34,282 bases of DNA from the NCBI GenBank assembly GCA_015059155.1, contig SVAX01000012.1:1-34282 (forward strand), in the 5' to 3' direction. The DNA comes from Bacillota bacterium (GTDB lineage Bacteria > Bacillota_I > Bacilli_A > RF39 > UBA660). Positions 1-7,340 of the stretch are shown piece by piece. The position numbers and the translations under genes are program-made. Each line of letters opens with the position of its first letter. The stretch's first letter is position 1. The notes beneath the pieces were generated by a model, which did not search any database, was not told the origin of the DNA, and saw only the letters and a list, made by a program, of their open reading frames with translations.

Positions 1-37
1 TTTAATCAGATCCTTTCAATGTTTAGTATCCAATCAC

Positions 38-46
38 ATTGTATCA
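38..46 (-). promoter_or_regulatory. Possible outward-facing extended -10 promoter at the left edge
   Basis: Read on the minus strand, TGATACAAT is a TGn extended -10 element. Further downstream (positions about 8-17) a GAAAGGATC stretch could be a ribosome binding site. This suggests that a minus-strand gene begins just beyond the left edge of the window. No good -35 is visible. Confidence 0.3.
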
Positions 47-84
47 TAAAGTTTCTGAAATGACTCTTTTTTTTATAAAATGAA

Positions 85-116
85 AAATAGTGTCAAGTTA
101 TTCACCAACACTATTT
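85..116. repeat. 9-bp perfect inverted repeat with 14-nt loop
   Basis: AAATAGTGT at 85-93 pairs with ACACTATTT at 108-116. No T-tract follows on either strand, so it is not a standard intrinsic terminator. It lies in the otherwise featureless region before the first gene and could be a protein-binding palindrome or a weak stem-loop. Confidence 0.35.
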
Positions 117-244
117 ATTATAGAACCAATTAAAAATTTACCTGTAATTTTTTTGTTTCTGTAAAAATTAGGTTACAATTAAGCAAAAATGTTCATTTGA
201 ATAATAAATTTAAGTGTGTTATCTTGATAAACAGGAGGGATAAT

Positions 245-1135
245 ATGAATTACTATAATGAGATAAAGAAAAATTTAATAAAATGTGAAATATACGATAA
301 ATCTAAAGATTTTTCTAAAAATAAAAATCGAGTTATAACGTATTTTGAGAATGGGAAACTATTAAATAAAGCAGGTAAAGAATATGGTAAAAATGTAATT
401 AAGCAATATTCAGAAAAATTAATGATTGAAGTTGGAAAAAAATACAATGAAAGAACTTTGTATAGAATGAGAAAATTTTATGAGGTATTTAGCAATGAAA
501 AATTGACACCATTGGTGTCAAAATTGAGTTGGAGTCATTATATACAACTTTTATCACTGAAAAGTGTTGATGAAATAATTTATTATATTAACGTTACTCT
601 AAATAATAATCTAAATAAAAGAGAACTACAAGAAAGAATTAATAATCAAGAATATGATAGATTAAATGATGAAACTAAAATTAAACTCATTGAATCGGAA
701 GAATTAAAAGTAAATGATTTAGTTCCTAATCCAATAATAATTAAATCAAATCTATTAAAAGAAGATTTAACTGAATATGCATTAAAACAAGCTATATTAA
801 ATAATTTAGATGAATTTTTATTACAGTTAGGTAATGGATTTACTTACGTAGGTAATGAATATAAAATTAAATTAGATGATAGATATAATTACATAGATTT
901 ACTTTTATATAATATTAAATATAAATGTTATGTAGTTGTAGAGTTGAAAATAACAGAACTTAAGAAAGAGCATACGGGTCAGGTTATGACATATATGAAT
1001 TACATTGATAAAAATATAAAAACAATTGAAGAAAACAAAACAGTAGGAATAATTATTTGTAAAAAAGATAACATGTATGTAATAGAGTTTTGCTCTGATG
1101 ATAGAATAATTGCTCGAGAATATAAATTGGTATAA
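245..1135 (+). CDS. DUF1016/YhcG-family PDDEXK nuclease
   Basis: The protein (296 aa) matches the YhcG/DUF1016 architecture. The N-terminal helical domain (about residues 5-145) contains the family pattern running from the YGKNVIKQYSEKL stretch to a WSHY motif. The C-terminal PDDEXK-type nuclease domain (about 170-296) has YIDLLLYN followed by VVELKI, which supply the acidic and E-x-K catalytic residues, and then GQVMTYMNY. The ATG at 245 is chosen because AGGAGGG lies just before it; the frame is open further upstream to 197 without a ribosome site. The product ends right after the nuclease core (ends EYKLV), a little earlier than the usual family tail. Such proteins are nucleases of uncertain role, often found in accessory or defence-type regions; that role here is inference. 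The gene is followed directly by dinD remnants. Confidence 0.8.
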   Translation: MNYYNEIKKNLIKCEIYDKSKDFSKNKNRVITYFENGKLLNKAGKEYGKNVIKQYSEKLMIEVGKKYNERTLYRMRKFYEVFSNEKLTPLVSKLSWSHYIQLLSLKSVDEIIYYINVTLNNNLNKRELQERINNQEYDRLNDETKIKLIESEELKVNDLVPNPIIIKSNLLKEDLTEYALKQAILNNLDEFLLQLGNGFTYVGNEYKIKLDDRYNYIDLLLYNIKYKCYVVVELKITELKKEHTGQVMTYMNYIDKNIKTIEENKTVGIIICKKDNMYVIEFCSDDRIIAREYKLV

Positions 1136-1198
1136 TATAATAGTTACAGGATATGGTTATAATGCCAAAGAAGAGAAATTATATTTATTAAAAGATAG

Positions 1199-1647
1199 AA
1201 TAAAGATTATAGACTTTCAAGATATGCTTGTTATTTAATAGCTCAAAATGGTGATTCAAGAAAAGAAATAATAGCTCTTGCACAAACTTATTTTGCAGTG
1301 CAAACTAGAAAACAAGAATTAAGTGAAAAAAGTATAATGAACTTACTGAATATGAGAAAAGATTCTATCAAAGAAATTTAACTAAAAAAGAAAATTATTC
1401 ATTAAATCAAACTGAACAAAAATTAAAAAATGATAGTATTCAAAGTGAACATAATGCTAATATAATTCACTATAATATGGGGAGGGATATTAGAAATTTT
1501 ATTGCAAATCAAGGTGGTACAATGCCAGAAAAATTGCCAATTCCTAATAAAAGTTTAAAAGAAATAGAAAAAGAGAATAAAAGTAAACTTATAGATAATG
1601 GTATTGATGATATGATATTTGACACTACATATACATTAAATTCTTAA
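1199..1647 (+). pseudogene. Decayed dinD-like gene
   Basis: Translated pieces match the intact DinD encoded at 29933-30760. From 1205 one frame reads [15 protein letters not shown] and then [15 protein letters not shown], corresponding to residues about 84-122 of the intact protein, and it stops at 1379-1381. Another frame, entered near the A-run at 1326-1331, continues with [15 protein letters not shown] and ends with QTEQKLKND, GGTMPEKLP and a stop at 1645-1647, matching residues about 212-261 of DinD. The N-terminal ~83 residues are absent. So is the central block that in the intact copy carries GYKGLYGGETA and ILDYMGSEEL. I interpret this as a second copy broken by 5' loss, an internal deletion of roughly 55 codons, and a homopolymer frameshift. 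No start codon with a ribosome site is visible. Confidence 0.8.
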
Positions 1648-1714
1648 AATAATTACATTTTTCATATTTTTTTCATAAAAAAGGTATAAACTAATTATAG
1701 CTAGGAGGAATAAT

Positions 1715-2884
1715 ATGGAAAATAAAAACAAAATAATTGATGGAGAAATTATAAAAGAAAGTAATAATAAAGTAGAAAAGAAAGAAAATTTTTTTACCTC
1801 TAAAATATTTTTAACAATATGTTCATTTGTTTTGGGTGCTGGGATAATGTTTGCTTTTATTGCTATTGTTAGTAACGGAAATATATTGGTTAGAAAAGTT
1901 ACTAGTGAAAATGTTAAAACAACTACAGTAGAAGAAATAAGTGATTTAAAACTTGCTATAAACAATGTTTATGAAGCTGCTGTATATATTGAGGTTACAG
2001 GGGATAGAAGTTCATCTTCTGGATCTGGTTTTGTTTATAAGAAAGATGATAAATATGGTTATATTTTAACTAATTATCATGTTATAAAAAATGGTAGAAA
2101 GTTTGTTGTAACATTTTCAGATGGAGAAGAGGTAGAAGCTAGTTTAGTAAGTGGTGATGAATATTATGATATAGCGGTACTTAAAGTTAAAATAGATAAA
2201 ATAAAAAAAGTTGCTACTTTAGGTGATTCCTCTACTATTGAACTTGGAGATACAGTATTTACTGTAGGTGCTCCTTTGGGTAAAGAATATATGGGTACAA
2301 TTACAAAAGGTATTGTATCTGGAATAAATAGAATGGTATCAGTAGAACTTACAAGTGGAAATTATCTTATGGAAGTAATTCAAACGGATGCATCTATTAA
2401 TAGTGGTAATAGTGGTGGACCTATTTGTAATATAAAAGGAGAAGTCATTGGTATAACTTCATCTAAATTAGTAGGTAGTGGTGTAGAAGGTATGGGATTT
2501 GCCATTCCTATAAATTCTGTGTTAGAAATTATTGATAGTATAGAAAGTGGAACAACTTTATCAAGACCATATTTAGGAGTTCAACTTGTGGATCTTACAA
2601 ATACATTTGCTTTACAATATTACTACAATATAAGAATTAGTAGTGATGTAACATTTGGAGCTGTTTTAAGCTATATAGAAGAAAAGCAACCTGCATCTAA
2701 AGCTGGATTAAAAATTGGAGATGTAATAGTTGAAATGGATGGAGAAAAAGTAGAGGATGTATCTTATTTTAAATATTTATTATATAAGCATAAAATAGGG
2801 GATACGATAACAGTTAAGTATTATAGAGAAAATACATTATTAGAAACAAAAATAGAACTTACGGAATCAATAAAAGGTGAGTAA
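1715..2884 (+). CDS. HtrA/DegP-like membrane-anchored serine protease with PDZ domain
   Basis: This is a 389-aa trypsin-like protease of the HtrA (DegP/DegQ, Bacillus HtrA/YkdA) family, which degrades or refolds damaged envelope proteins. A short cytoplasmic N-terminus (about 30 residues, charged) is followed by one membrane segment (about 31-53), so the protease sits outside the cell. The catalytic triad is visible: His122 (TNYHV), Asp152 (YYDIAVLKV) and Ser233 in GNSGGP. One PDZ domain covers about 283-380, with a GLKIGDVIVEMDG core. Length and order are normal for Gram-positive HtrA. The start ATG has a strong AGGAGG about 6 nt upstream. It stands 54 bp before an ABC transporter gene with no terminator seen between them, so co-transcription is possible. 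Confidence 0.93.
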   Translation: MENKNKIIDGEIIKESNNKVEKKENFFTSKIFLTICSFVLGAGIMFAFIAIVSNGNILVRKVTSENVKTTTVEEISDLKLAINNVYEAAVYIEVTGDRSSSSGSGFVYKKDDKYGYILTNYHVIKNGRKFVVTFSDGEEVEASLVSGDEYYDIAVLKVKIDKIKKVATLGDSSTIELGDTVFTVGAPLGKEYMGTITKGIVSGINRMVSVELTSGNYLMEVIQTDASINSGNSGGPICNIKGEVIGITSSKLVGSGVEGMGFAIPINSVLEIIDSIESGTTLSRPYLGVQLVDLTNTFALQYYYNIRISSDVTFGAVLSYIEEKQPASKAGLKIGDVIVEMDGEKVEDVSYFKYLLYKHKIGDTITVKYYRENTLLETKIELTESIKGE

Positions 2885-2938
2885 TTCACTTTTTAATAAT
2901 TCCATTATAATTCTATATATTTAAATAAGGAGGTTTTT

Positions 2939-5368
2939 ATGTTAGAAATAAAGAATATTACAAAAATATATAAAACAGGTTCATTTACTCAAAAAGCTTT
3001 AAATAAAGTCAATATAAATTTTAGAGAAAATGAATTTGTATCTATACTAGGACCATCTGGAAGTGGGAAAACAACACTTTTAAATGTAATAGGTGGTTTA
3101 GATAAATATGATAGTGGGGATTTAGTTATAAATGAAGTTTCTACTAAAAAATATAAAGATAAAGATTGGGATACATACAGAAATCATAGAATAGGTTTTA
3201 TATTTCAAAGTTATAATTTAATCCCACATCAAACGGTTTTATCAAATGTAGAACTTGCTTTAACACTTTCAGGTATAGGAAAAAGAGAAAGAAGAAAAAG
3301 AGCTATTAAGGCTTTAAAAGAAGTAGGGTTAGGTGAACATATTCACAAGAAACCAAATCAAATGAGTGGCGGGCAGATGCAAAGAGTAGCTATTGCAAGA
3401 GCTCTAATAAATAATCCTGATATACTTCTTGCTGATGAACCAACAGGTGCTTTAGATTCTGAGACTAGTGTTCAAATTATGAATTTATTAAAAAAAATAA
3501 GTAAAGATAAATTAGTTATAATGGTAACGCATAATCCAGAATTAGCTAATGAATATTCAAACAGAATAATAAGCTTAAAAGATGGTGAAGTAATAAATGA
3601 TACTAATCCATATGATGGTAAAGATAAAATAGATTATAAAACAGGTAAAAGTAAAAAAACAAGTATGAGTTTCTTTACTGCTTTATCTTTATCGCTTAAT
3701 AATTTAATGACTAAAAAAGCTAGAACTATTTTAACTGCATTTGCAGGTTCTATAGGAATAATTGGTATAGCTTTAATACTTTCTTTATCAAATGGAGTTA
3801 ATAATTATATAGCGAAGGTTCAAGAAGATACTTTAACTAGTTATCCTTTAACAATAGAAAAAAATAGTGTAGATACAGCTACTCTAATGTCTTCTTTTAT
3901 GGGTCAAAATTCTAATGATGAACATGGGTTAGATGCTATATATTCAAATAATATAATGACGGATATGATTAGTACTATGTATGGTGGTATTACTACTAAC
4001 AATTTAATTGAATTTAAAAAATATTTAGATAATAATAAGGATTTAAAAAAATATGTTAATGATATTAAATACACATATAATTTAGATTTACAAATATATA
4101 CTAATGCCAGTTTAAAAGTAAATCCTAGTAATATGATGAGTATGTTTAATCCTAATGCTCAAAATACTAATAGTAGTATGTCAGGTGGAATTCAAATATT
4201 TAACGAGCTTACAACTAATAAAACTTTATTAAATAGTCAATATGAAGTAATAAGTGGTAAAATGCCTGAGAGTTATGATGAAATGGTATTAATAGTTGAT
4301 GAAAATAATGAAATTGTAGATTATGTATTATATGCAATAGGCTTAAAAGATCAAAAAGAAATACAAGAAACTATGATGAATATGATGAATGGAAATGAAA
4401 TTCAAGAATTTGAACAAACTAAATATTCATATGAAGATATATTAAATACTGATTATAAACTTGTATTAAATTCTGATTATTATAAAAAAGAAAATGGTGT
4501 TTGGGTAGATAAGAGTAATGATTTACACTATTTAAGTGAACTTGTAGATAATGGAATAAAGTTAAATATAGTAGGTATAATTAAACCAAAAGACGGAAGT
4601 AATATATCGATAACAAATGGTATAGGATATACTAAAGAATTATCTGAATATGTTATAAATGAAATCAATGAAAGTGAAATAGTAAAAGAACAATTAGAAA
4701 ATCAAAATATAAATGTATTTACAAACCAAGAATTTAAGGATTTAGAAACACTAGAAAATAACTTAAGTAAAATGGGTGCAGTTGACTTAGATAATCCGTA
4801 TACTATAAATATTTATCCTAAAGATTTTGAATCTAAAGATAAAATAGAAGAAATAATTAATAAATATAATGATTCAAAAATAGAATCAGGAGATGAAGAA
4901 GATAAGATAGAATATACTGATTATGTAGGTTTACTTATGAGTAGTGTAACTACAATAGTAGATGTTATTGGATATGTACTTATCGCATTTGTATCTATAT
5001 CTTTAGTAGTATCTAGTATAATGATTGGTATTATCACTTATATTTCTGTTCTTGAAAGAACTAAAGAAATAGGAATATTAAGATCTATAGGCGCAAGTAA
5101 GAAAGATATATCTAGAGTATTTAATGCTGAAACATTTATAGTAGGATTAACATCAGGTGGTATAGGTATACTAATTACTTGTATATTAAATGTATTTATT
5201 AATATACTTATTAAGAATGTAACAGGTGTAGTTGTGTCAGCGACTCTTCCTATTAAAGCAGCAATAATTCTTATAATTATTAGTACATTGCTTACTATGA
5301 TTGCTGGATTAATACCTTCTAAAATAGCAAGTAAAAAAGATCCAGTAATAGCTTTAAGAACTGAATAA
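2939..5368 (+). CDS. MacB-like ABC transporter, ATPase fused to FtsX-type permease
   Basis: This 809-aa single-chain transporter belongs to the MacB/LolD-FtsX class. The N-terminal ATPase (about 1-225) has Walker A GPSGSGKT (38-45), the Q-loop IFQ (88-90), signature MSGGQ (142-146), Walker B ILLADEP with Asp166-Glu167, and the switch His198. After a short linker, TM1 is at about 263-290. A very large extracytoplasmic domain follows (about 290-665, rich in Asn, Met and Ser), and then three C-terminal TM segments. The FtsX hallmark ERTKEIGILRSIGASKKDI lies between the second and third TMs. MacB-type pumps act mechanically on periplasmic or surface substrates. No HlyD/MacA-type adaptor or sensor kinase is adjacent, so the substrate is unknown. 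It starts with AGGAGG 6 nt before the ATG and ends in a terminator whose stem overlaps its stop codon. Confidence 0.92.
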   Translation: MLEIKNITKIYKTGSFTQKALNKVNINFRENEFVSILGPSGSGKTTLLNVIGGLDKYDSGDLVINEVSTKKYKDKDWDTYRNHRIGFIFQSYNLIPHQTVLSNVELALTLSGIGKRERRKRAIKALKEVGLGEHIHKKPNQMSGGQMQRVAIARALINNPDILLADEPTGALDSETSVQIMNLLKKISKDKLVIMVTHNPELANEYSNRIISLKDGEVINDTNPYDGKDKIDYKTGKSKKTSMSFFTALSLSLNNLMTKKARTILTAFAGSIGIIGIALILSLSNGVNNYIAKVQEDTLTSYPLTIEKNSVDTATLMSSFMGQNSNDEHGLDAIYSNNIMTDMISTMYGGITTNNLIEFKKYLDNNKDLKKYVNDIKYTYNLDLQIYTNASLKVNPSNMMSMFNPNAQNTNSSMSGGIQIFNELTTNKTLLNSQYEVISGKMPESYDEMVLIVDENNEIVDYVLYAIGLKDQKEIQETMMNMMNGNEIQEFEQTKYSYEDILNTDYKLVLNSDYYKKENGVWVDKSNDLHYLSELVDNGIKLNIVGIIKPKDGSNISITNGIGYTKELSEYVINEINESEIVKEQLENQNINVFTNQEFKDLETLENNLSKMGAVDLDNPYTINIYPKDFESKDKIEEIINKYNDSKIESGDEEDKIEYTDYVGLLMSSVTTIVDVIGYVLIAFVSISLVVSSIMIGIITYISVLERTKEIGILRSIGASKKDISRVFNAETFIVGLTSGGIGILITCILNVFINILIKNVTGVVVSATLPIKAAIILIIISTLLTMIAGLIPSKIASKKDPVIALRTE

Positions 5369-5396
5369 AGGTACTTGAAAAAGTACTTTTAATTTT
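5367..5396 (+). terminator. Intrinsic terminator after the ABC transporter
   Basis: A ten-pair stem (AAAGGTACTT with AAGTACTTTT, one G-T pair) around a GAAA loop, followed by a T-rich stretch. The left arm starts inside the TAA stop of the transporter gene. Confidence 0.8.
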
Positions 5397-5418
5397 ATAT
5401 AATGAAAGTGGTGATAAA

Positions 5419-6387
5419 ATGAAAGTAACAATACTTGGAGCAGGTGCTTATGGTCTTGCTTTATCAAAAGTACTTGTAGAAAATAAAAATGAAGTAGTTA
5501 TATGGACTCCTTTTGAAGAAGAAAAAAATGAACTATTAAAAACTAGAAAAAGTTCTAATTTAAAAGAATATACATTAGATAATAGTGTGGTTATAACTAC
5601 TGATTTAGAAGAGTCTATAAGAAATAGTGAATTAATTGTAATAGCTATTCCAACTAAATTTATATCTGATGTATGTAAAAATCTTAAAAAATATATTAAA
5701 TCAAATCAACACATTTGTATAGCTAGTAAAGGTATAGAACAAGAAACTTATTTGTTTGTTCATGATATAATAAAAAAACAAATAAAAACTAAATATATAG
5801 GTGTTATATCTGGACCTAGTTTTGCAATCGATTTAGTTTTAGGTGTTCCTGTAGGTTTAGCAGTTGCATCTAAATCAAAAAAAACATTAGATATAATAAG
5901 AAGTGCATTTTGTAATGATCATTTTAAATTATATCCAACAAACGATATAATAGGAATAGAAGTGTGTGGAGCTGTTAAAAATATAATCGCAATAGCATCC
6001 GGAATGATAGATGGAATTGGATATCCGATATCAACTCAAGCATTATTATTAACTCAGTCTCTTCATGATATAAAAGAGTTAATATATGAATTAGGTGGAT
6101 CAAAAAAAACTATACTTAGTTTTGCAGGCTTTGGGGATATCATACTTACTTGTACAAGTGAAAAAAGTAGAAATTATACATTTGGTAAATTAATTGGTTC
6201 TAATGCTTCTAAAGAAGAAATAGAAGAATATAAGAATAATATGACGGTAGAAGGATTATATACATTAAAAAGTATATATGGATTAATGAAGAAAGAAAAG
6301 ATAGAAATACCTACAATAAATATAATCTATGATATAGTATTTAAAGATGAAAAAATTGATAAATTAATAGAACATCTTATGATTTGA
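5419..6387 (+). CDS. gpsA: NAD(P)-dependent glycerol-3-phosphate dehydrogenase
   Basis: GpsA reduces dihydroxyacetone phosphate to sn-glycerol-3-phosphate, the backbone for phospholipids, in the cytoplasm. The 322-aa protein has the N-terminal Rossmann signature GAGAYGLALS (residues 7-16) and the family blocks SKGIEQET, ISGPSFA, the catalytic-Lys region GAVKNIIAIASGMIDG, and FGDIILTCTSEKSRN (family form GLGDL-TC-S..SRN). Length is normal. In many Firmicutes gpsA sits next to der or near ribosome-assembly genes; here it stands alone between a transporter and an NrtR-like gene. The ribosome site is weak (AAGTGGTGAT). Its own stop overlaps the -35 of the next promoter. Confidence 0.95.
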   Translation: MKVTILGAGAYGLALSKVLVENKNEVVIWTPFEEEKNELLKTRKSSNLKEYTLDNSVVITTDLEESIRNSELIVIAIPTKFISDVCKNLKKYIKSNQHICIASKGIEQETYLFVHDIIKKQIKTKYIGVISGPSFAIDLVLGVPVGLAVASKSKKTLDIIRSAFCNDHFKLYPTNDIIGIEVCGAVKNIIAIASGMIDGIGYPISTQALLLTQSLHDIKELIYELGGSKKTILSFAGFGDIILTCTSEKSRNYTFGKLIGSNASKEEIEEYKNNMTVEGLYTLKSIYGLMKKEKIEIPTINIIYDIVFKDEKIDKLIEHLMI

Positions 6388-6412
6388 CAAAATAGGGACT
6401 TCATATTATAAT
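6384..6412 (+). promoter_or_regulatory. Consensus sigma-A promoter
   Basis: TTGACA at 6384-6389 and TATAAT at 6407-6412 are both perfect consensus hexamers with the ideal 17-bp spacer. The -35 overlaps the TGA stop of gpsA. It drives the two-gene unit at 6445-7163. Confidence 0.9.
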
Positions 6413-6444
6413 AAAATTGTATTCTGGACACAAAGAGAGGTATT

Positions 6445-7026
6445 ATGAAAGTAGTAGTTAAAAATATAATAAATATATTTACTATAATAGATGGTAAAAT
6501 AAATTTATTAGTAAAAGATAATAATATAATAGAAATAGATTGTTTAGATCAATTGGATTTAATTAACAATGATTATATTAAAGATAATATAGATATAAAA
6601 GATTTAAATTTAAAACAGTGTTATACATTTAGTAAAAAAGAAAAAGATAAATTAGAATTAAAAGTATTATATATTGATATTATTAATATAGATAGTATAA
6701 AATTAAGTAATGGATTTGATTTTATTGAATTAGATAAGCTAGATAAAGAAAATGATTATATAAAAGCTAGTATAGAATTTTTAAAAAAGGAATTAGTTTT
6801 AAATAGTACTATAAAAAAATTATATCCTAATGAATTTGTATTACCAGAAATACAAAAGATTTATGAATATTTATTAGATAAAAAATATGATAGAAGAAAT
6901 TTTAGAAAGAAATTAATTAAATTAGATGTAATAGAAGATTTAGATAAAATTAGTTCAAATAAAACTGGGAGACCAGCAAAACTTTATAGATTCAAAGAAA
7001 TTAAAACAGATAAAATATTGTTTTAG
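6445..7026 (+). CDS. NrtR-like regulator with Nudix-derived N-domain lacking the Nudix box
   Basis: The C-terminal ~60 residues (about 126-184) match the winged-helix DNA-binding domain of NrtR-type regulators: LYPNEFVLPEIQKIYE, then DRRNFRKKL, and GRPAKLYRF near the end. In NrtR this domain follows a Nudix domain that senses ADP-ribose-type ligands and controls NAD metabolism genes. Here the N-terminal ~120 residues have the right size and position, but I see no Nudix box (GX5EX7REUXEEXGU), so catalysis is unlikely and ligand sensing uncertain. The protein is 193 aa, at the short end for the family. It is transcribed from a consensus promoter and is followed after 11 nt by a tiny membrane-protein gene, with which it probably forms an operon. 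The regulated genes are unknown; no NAD gene is in the window. Confidence 0.7.
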   Translation: MKVVVKNIINIFTIIDGKINLLVKDNNIIEIDCLDQLDLINNDYIKDNIDIKDLNLKQCYTFSKKEKDKLELKVLYIDIINIDSIKLSNGFDFIELDKLDKENDYIKASIEFLKKELVLNSTIKKLYPNEFVLPEIQKIYEYLLDKKYDRRNFRKKLIKLDVIEDLDKISSNKTGRPAKLYRFKEIKTDKILF

Positions 7027-7037
7027 GAGGTATTTAT

Positions 7038-7163
7038 ATGACGAAGTGGGGAGTAAGATCAATGGTTTGGTATATATTTATACTTATAGTAGCATTCTGT
7101 GTATCGTTGTATCACTACATGCAGTTTATAAATGATCCTGGCATACAAAAGATATTTTCTTAG
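7038..7163 (+). CDS. 41-residue single-span membrane protein
   Basis: This small gene has a strong AGGAGG (7025-7030) 7 nt before its ATG and ends TAG just before a terminator. The product starts MTKWGVRSM, has one hydrophobic span (about residues 9-25, VWYIFILIVAFCVSLY) and ends PGIQKIFS. The ribosome site, the position between an operon partner and a terminator, and the plausible membrane span support it as real. I do not recognise a family. Its tight linkage to the NrtR-like gene is the only clue to function. Confidence 0.7.
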   Translation: MTKWGVRSMVWYIFILIVAFCVSLYHYMQFINDPGIQKIFS

Positions 7164-7174
7164 AAACAAATAAT

Positions 7175-7202
7175 AGAGTCACATTTTGTGATTCTTTTTT
7201 TC
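7175..7202 (+). terminator. Intrinsic terminator ending the NrtR-like unit
   Basis: Nine-pair stem AGAGTCACA / TGTGATTCT (one G-T) with a TTT loop, followed by seven or more T residues. Confidence 0.88.
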
Positions 7203-7340
7203 TATAATTATAAAAAGATAATAAATTATTAATAATCTTTTAAATATTGTCAGAACAAAAGTCAAAATATAAGTTATTTTTACTTTGATTTTGTATACTA
7301 AATTAATATTTCTATGATATAATTAATTAAGGTGGTAAAT

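Noticed and set aside
1636-1965. 109-aa minus-strand ORF over the start of the HtrA gene
   Set aside because: It is antisense to a clear protease gene, lies over its membrane segment (which makes hydrophobic antisense), and has no ribosome site.
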